Shown: positions 6,456 through 7,884 of the stretch, piece after piece
Layout: each line of letters opens with the position of its first letter
How positions within the stretch are numbered: position 1 is the stretch's first letter
Source of the DNA: Verrucomicrobiota bacterium
GTDB lineage: Bacteria; Verrucomicrobiota; Verrucomicrobiia; Chthoniobacterales; JAFAMB01
DNA length: 7,884 nucleotides
Reading direction: 5' to 3'
Assembly: GCA_019236035.1 (NCBI GenBank)
Contig: JAFAJU010000318.1
Span: forward strand, 1 to 7,884
Made by a program: the position numbers and the translations under genes
The notes under the pieces: model-generated
What the model saw: the letters and a program-made list of their open reading frames with translations, nothing else
Database searches by the model: none
What the model was told of the DNA's origin: nothing

Positions 6456-6662
6456 GTCATAAGCGACCTCCGAATTCTCGAAAAGCTTGGGCACACGGCC
6501 CACTTCGACGAATCGATCGTCTGTTGCGGGCAACCGGCTTTCAACACGGGCTGCAGGAATGAGGCGCGAGATGTTGCCGTCCGCGTCGTCGATAGGCTAA
6601 AAAACGCAGAGGTAGTCGTAATACCCTCCGGCTCTTGCGGAGCAATGATCAGGGGGTTTCAT
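6456..6662 (+). pseudogene. lutA: Remnant of lutA (L-lactate utilisation Fe-S oxidoreductase subunit), internal fragment
   Basis: In the frame continuing after the dodecin stop the translation reads LRILEKLG, then VCCGQPAFNTGCRNEARDVA, then VVVIPSGSCGAMIRG. CCGQPAFN-G and PSGSC are the cysteine-rich (CCG) signature of LutA/YkgE/GlpC-like proteins, which take part in lactate oxidation with LutB and LutC. Only about 65 residues survive of a protein near 240: the N-terminal 25-30 residues with the start codon and the entire second cysteine-rich domain are missing. Similarity fades soon after MIRG, and a TGA follows at about 6712. There is no start codon or ribosome site of its own and no lutB/lutC neighbour, so it is a dead fragment. 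Confidence 0.85.
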
Positions 6663-6751
6663 CTGATAGCAGCTTCCGTCCTGACGCCTTCCCGGCTACG
6701 TCGTTCTCGGTGACGCCGAAGCTTCGTTTTGTAATTTCATTGGCCCGCCTG

Positions 6752-7204
6752 TCACGCTGGGTAACCGCCCGTGATATATCTTTCCAAGTGTTCAATTGTC
6801 GCCGTCTGTGCCCAGAGCAACCAGTTGACCACATCGCCGATCGAGAGAATCCCGACCAGATCGGTTCCTTCCAGAACAGGAAGATGGCGCACGCGCTTTT
6901 CAGTCATAATCCGCATGCACGCTGTCACACTGTCGCTCGGGGTAACCGTTAGGACTTTCTTGGTCATTATATCACTTACGGGAGTTTCCCTGGAGGATCT
7001 TCCCTTCAGGATGACTTTTCGCGTATAATCGCGTTCGGAAACAATTCCGACTAATGTGCCTTTGTCCACCACCGGTAGTGCTCCGACGTTCTTCTCATCC
7101 ATTAACCGGATGGCATCGTTAACCACCACATTTGGTCCAATCGACCAGACGGTGGAGGTTCTTTTGTGCGCCATGATCGCGCTGACGTTTCCACTGACAT
7201 TCAT
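6752..7204 (-). CDS. CBS-domain pair protein (copy B)
   Basis: A 150-residue protein of two CBS domains, predicted to bind adenine nucleotides. CBS1 runs from about residue 12 (SIGPNVVVNDAIRLMDEKNV, then GIVSERDYTRKV) and CBS2 from about 77 (SDIMTKKVLTV, RVRHLPVLEG, GILSIGDVVNW). By eye roughly three-quarters of aligned residues are identical to copy A at 1674-2162, and long DNA stretches are nearly identical, for example GCCATCCGGTTAATGGATGA in both. One difference may matter: in the CBS2 phosphate-binding motif copy A has MRD while copy B has IGD, losing the Arg. The C-termini also differ. Start ATG 7204 has a GGAGGAA ribosome site 13 bases upstream. It is transcribed alone and converges on the lutA remnant. 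Confidence 0.92.
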   Translation of the reverse strand: MNVSGNVSAIMAHKRTSTVWSIGPNVVVNDAIRLMDEKNVGALPVVDKGTLVGIVSERDYTRKVILKGRSSRETPVSDIMTKKVLTVTPSDSVTACMRIMTEKRVRHLPVLEGTDLVGILSIGDVVNWLLWAQTATIEHLERYITGGYPA

Positions 7205-7217
7205 ATTCGTTTTTTAG

Positions 7218-7224
7218 CTTCCTC
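7218..7224 (-). promoter_or_regulatory. Ribosome binding site of CBS copy B
   Basis: On the - strand GGAGGAA lies 13 bases before the ATG at 7204. The core is strong although the spacer is longer than ideal. No other start codon in this frame fits it better. Confidence 0.55.
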
Positions 7225-7274
7225 CGGACATATGTTTACTTTTCTAATCCCTTTGACCGACCCTAGCGTCGCGA

Positions 7275-7303
7275 CTCCTGGCAACTCTTTTGCCCTCCAG
7301 GAG
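7275..7303. promoter_or_regulatory. Inverted repeat in the leader of CBS copy B
   Basis: Arms CTCCTGG (7275-7281) and CCAGGAG (7297-7303) pair perfectly around 15 bases, within which a further CAA/TTG pairing is possible. It sits about 70-100 bases upstream of the - strand start codon, so it could be a leader hairpin or protein site. It has no T run in the - direction and is not a terminator of a known gene. It may be chance. Confidence 0.25.
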
Positions 7304-7359
7304 CTTCGAGAGAGGCACTGCTTCCCGTCGAAATAAAAGTTTATCTTTCCTGCAATGCC

Positions 7360-7388
7360 GAAATGTTAACCCGCTATGCAAATGTCAA
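7360..7388 (-). promoter_or_regulatory. Tentative promoter for CBS copy B
   Basis: A perfect -35-like TTGACA occurs on the - strand at 7388-7383. Seventeen bases further the -10 position reads CATTTC, a poor match to TATAAT. The only support is one good box in the right orientation, about 180 bases upstream of the gene. Confidence 0.2.
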
Positions 7389-7757
7389 TTTTTTCGAGTC
7401 GACTTACTCACTATTGCCCCATCAATTCGGCAAGGCTTACCTCACAAAGCTAACGTCCACTTTCTCCCCCTTATAGTTCTCACCATAATTTGTCTAATGC
7501 TCTCCTGGTATTGCAGAAAACTGAGGCGGTAAAGACGGAGTGCGCTGAGCGCGTGACGCAGTGACGGTAGGGTCCAGAAACATTGAGGACCAATGGGGCG
7601 TATTTCTTTGCTTTTGCACTAAGATATCCTCAGTATGCGGATCGCTGATTATCCGAAGAATTCACCTTTTTCAATCAAACTTATAACGCCAATGCAAAAA
7701 TATGGTGCAAACGCAAAAAAAATGAGACGACCGGCCCCGGAAGTTGTAGTATGTGCC

Positions 7758-7884
7758 ATGAACATTATTATCCCTGGAACCAACGAGGAGCCGGGCCTGG
7801 ACACCCAAAAAGTTGGCGCCTTTGAAGCGCTGCCCGGCGGCACCGCCCATATGCACTCGATTAAAGGACAGGTCGCGGTGATCA
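7758..7884 (+). CDS. Unrecognised protein, 3' end beyond window
   Basis: An open + strand frame that runs off the right edge: 42 residues from ATG 7758, beginning MNIIIPGTNEEPGLD and including GAFEALPGGTAHMHSIKGQ. I do not recognise the family. The frame stays open upstream to an ATG at 7635, which would add 41 residues. From about 7758 onward third codon positions are mostly G or C, whereas in 7635-7757 they are mostly A or T, so coding probably begins near 7758. In-frame ATGs at 7692 and 7722 are other options. The possible ribosome site (GGAAG about 14 bases upstream) is weak. Being open to the edge with coding-like composition is the main support. A competing - strand frame over the same bases is less coding-like. 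Confidence 0.5.
   Translation, partial: MNIIIPGTNEEPGLDTQKVGAFEALPGGTAHMHSIKGQVAVI

Larger units (their letters stand above)
7205..7634. other. Long stretch without a convincing gene
   Basis: Apart from the ribosome site, inverted repeat and tentative promoter listed separately, I see no supported gene in these 430 bases. An 80-codon frame from a TTG at 7290 to 7532 ends in a hydrophobic run and basic residues, but it has no ribosome site or family resemblance and is likely fortuitous. A small palindrome GCGCTGAGCGC occurs at about 7541-7551. The region serves as the shared upstream region of the divergent flanking genes. Confidence 0.5.

Noticed and set aside
7290..7532. 80-codon + strand frame with a hydrophobic C-terminal run
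   Set aside because: TTG start, no ribosome site, no family resemblance and non-coding-like composition.
7649..7856. Two - strand frames over the right edge, one with a beta-rich look
   Set aside because: The + strand frame across the same bases has clearly GC-biased third positions, so these are more likely shadows.
1..7884. Search for tRNA, rRNA, CRISPR arrays, transposases and insertion-sequence ends
   Set aside because: No cloverleaf, regularly spaced repeats, transposase motifs or paired terminal repeats were seen; the only large repeat is the inverted CBS gene pair.

Overview
The window carries bacterial chromosomal DNA of moderate GC content with a mixed layout: intact housekeeping genes alternate with decayed gene remnants. 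The gene set (GTP-dependent PEP carboxykinase, PocR-type AraC regulator beside a receiver-only response regulator, dodecin, CBS-pair proteins, and glgX and lutA remnants) fits a Gram-negative, probably environmental bacterium. A member of the Verrucomicrobiota is my best guess, but nothing here proves it.

Left part (1-2162, + strand): the 3' nine-tenths of a GTP-type PEP carboxykinase gene, entering from beyond the left edge, followed 26 bases later by a gene for a two-CBS-domain protein. Middle-left (2296-4831, - strand): three co-directional genes, read from right to left as a receiver-only response regulator, a PocR/AraC transcription factor and a membrane protein of the SbmA/BacA-like ABC transporter family. 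The last ends where its ATPase domain should begin. Just upstream of this putative operon are a perfect 10-bp inverted repeat and a frameshifted internal fragment of a glycogen debranching enzyme gene (glgX).

Middle-right (5482-6662, + strand): a hotdog-fold acyl-CoA thioesterase-like gene, a dodecin gene with an excellent ribosome binding site, and directly behind it an internal fragment of lutA (cysteine-rich Fe-S protein). Right part (6752-7884): a second CBS-pair gene on the - strand, a close paralogue of the first, then about 430 bases without a convincing gene, then the start of an unrecognised + strand reading frame that leaves the window.

Working picture (inference): PEP carboxykinase supplies gluconeogenic flux, and its CBS partner may sense adenine nucleotides. 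The response regulator and PocR/AraC protein look like a signalling pair acting on their own operon and the adjacent transporter. The two CBS genes lie in opposite orientation around all of this and share long near-identical DNA blocks. They form an inverted repeat that could support recombination across a segment rich in gene debris. I found no CRISPR array, tRNA, rRNA or transposase, and no clear new defence or mobile system. The most noteworthy material is the unannotated gene remnants, the ATPase-less transporter, the inverted CBS pair and the operator-like palindrome.
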